Notes under the pieces: generated by a model
Seen by the model: the letters and a program-made list of their open reading frames with translations, nothing else
What the model was told of the DNA's origin: nothing
Database searches by the model: none
Source of the DNA: JBOGJG01 sp050747825
Lineage (GTDB): Bacteria > Acidobacteriota > UBA6911 > RPQK01 > JBOGJG01
Assembly (NCBI GenBank): GCA_050747825.1
Contig: JBOGJG010000368.1
Span: 1 to 13,674, forward strand
Direction of reading: 5' to 3'
DNA length: 13,674 nt
Program-made: the position numbers and the translations under genes
Shown here: positions 13,281-13,674 of the stretch, piece by piece
Layout of the letters: every line of letters begins with the position of its first letter
Position numbering within the stretch: position 1 is the first letter of the stretch

Positions 13281-13355
13281 GCGGGAGTAACTCAGTGGTA
13301 GAGTCATAGCCTTCCAAGCTATTGGTCGCGGGTTCGAGTCCCGTCTCCCGCTCCA
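13281..13355 (+). tRNA. tRNA-Gly(TCC)
   Basis: Acceptor stem GCGGGAG (13281-13287) pairs with CTCCCGC (13345-13351), and the discriminator is T (13352). The 3' CCA (13353-13355) is encoded, unlike in the other three tRNAs here. The anticodon arm is ATAGC-CTTCCAA-GCTAT with TCC at 13313-13315, reading GGA/GGG. The T arm is GCGGG-TTCGAGT-CCCGT. Confidence 0.96.
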
Positions 13356-13444
13356 GGATTGTAGATCGATCACGCGGCCTTGCTGCTTGATTTTGGCGAG
13401 CGCAAGCGAAGCCGAAGCGCTTCAAGAGCAAGAGCGAGTTAAAG

Positions 13445-13516
<72 letters not shown>

Positions 13517-13547
13517 CTCTTAGTGTGGGTTATTGTAAGGAGAACTT

Positions 13548-13674
13548 ATGGCGAAGGAGAAATTTCAGCGAACGAAACCCCATGTGAACATTGGAACGAT
13601 CGGGCACGTGGATCATGGGAAGACGACGTTGACGGCGGCCATCACGCAGGTGCTGTCCAAGGACGATCCGACCA
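13548..13674 (+). CDS. tuf: Elongation factor Tu, N-terminal part (cut by window end)
   Basis: The first 42 codons of EF-Tu, the GTPase that carries aminoacyl-tRNA to the ribosome. Seen: the typical start MAKEKFQRTKPHVNIGTIG and the P-loop GHVDHGKT (19-26), followed by TLTAAITQVL; the frame is open to the window end. A strong Shine-Dalgarno AAGGAG (13537-13542) lies five bases before the ATG. This contrasts with the weak or missing ribosome sites of the glycan genes. The gene follows tRNA-Thr(GGT) with no promoter between, the same arrangement as E. coli thrT-tufB. Confidence 0.98.
   Translation, partial: MAKEKFQRTKPHVNIGTIGHVDHGKTTLTAAITQVLSKDDPT

Noticed and set aside
13037..13431. Leftward open frames across the tRNA genes (RDSNLRRPEG, RESNPQPTDYKSVAL type)
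   Set aside because: These phrases are the well-known spurious translations of tRNA antisense strands. Clear cloverleafs on the plus strand explain the sequence.

Overview
The window suggests a moderately GC-rich, uncultured Gram-negative bacterium. The partial EF-Tu start, the glycosyltransferase subfamilies and the short phrase-like intergenic repeats would fit Acidobacteriota or a neighbouring phylum. This is an inference from memory and the taxon is not established. Positions 1 to about 12990 hold a surface-polysaccharide or glycoconjugate gene cluster. Positions 13019 to the end hold a housekeeping block: tRNA-Thr(TGT), tRNA-Tyr(GTA), tRNA-Gly(TCC), tRNA-Thr(GGT) and the start of tuf. 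That is the same order as the E. coli thrU-tyrU-glyT-thrT-tufB operon.

Layout. Two GT2 glycosyltransferases run leftwards (1961 to 124) and are joined by an ATGA overlap. A 110-base divergent region built of inverted 8-base repeats separates them from a rightward polyprenyl-phosphate sugar-1-phosphate transferase (2084-3526). A long hairpin lies between that gene and a convergent NAD-dependent sugar-nucleotide epimerase (4551-3553). A short divergent promoter region follows. Then comes a rightward series: membrane-anchored DPM1/GtrB-like GT2, GT4, a TMTC-like multi-pass membrane protein with TPRs, a soluble DPM1-like GT2, a zinc-finger methyltransferase, UDP-glucose 6-dehydrogenase (ugd, with its own promoter-like site) and a third large GT2. 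The junctions from 4605 to about 9390 are overlapping or nearly so, which indicates an operon.

How the genes work together (inference). The phosphoglycosyltransferase would load the first sugar phosphate onto undecaprenyl phosphate. Ugd and the epimerase would supply UDP-glucuronate and other nucleotide sugars. The soluble GT2 and GT4 enzymes would extend the glycan on the cytoplasmic face. The two DPM1-like enzymes could make polyprenyl-phosphate sugars used outside the membrane by the TMTC-like GT-C protein. The methyltransferase may cap or decorate the glycan or act on a nucleotide sugar. No flippase, polymerase, chain-length regulator or export gene is visible, so the cluster probably continues left of base 1.

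No CRISPR array, insertion sequence, integrase or defence system is visible. The most unusual material is (a) a block of about 70 residues inside Ugd that the family normally lacks, (b) the TMTC/TPR protein coupled to polyprenyl-sugar synthase-like genes, (c) three unrelated families of short inverted or tandem repeats at gene junctions, two of which supply C-terminal codons of the adjoining gene, and (d) exact TATAAT boxes so close to start codons that leaderless or almost leaderless mRNAs are predicted.
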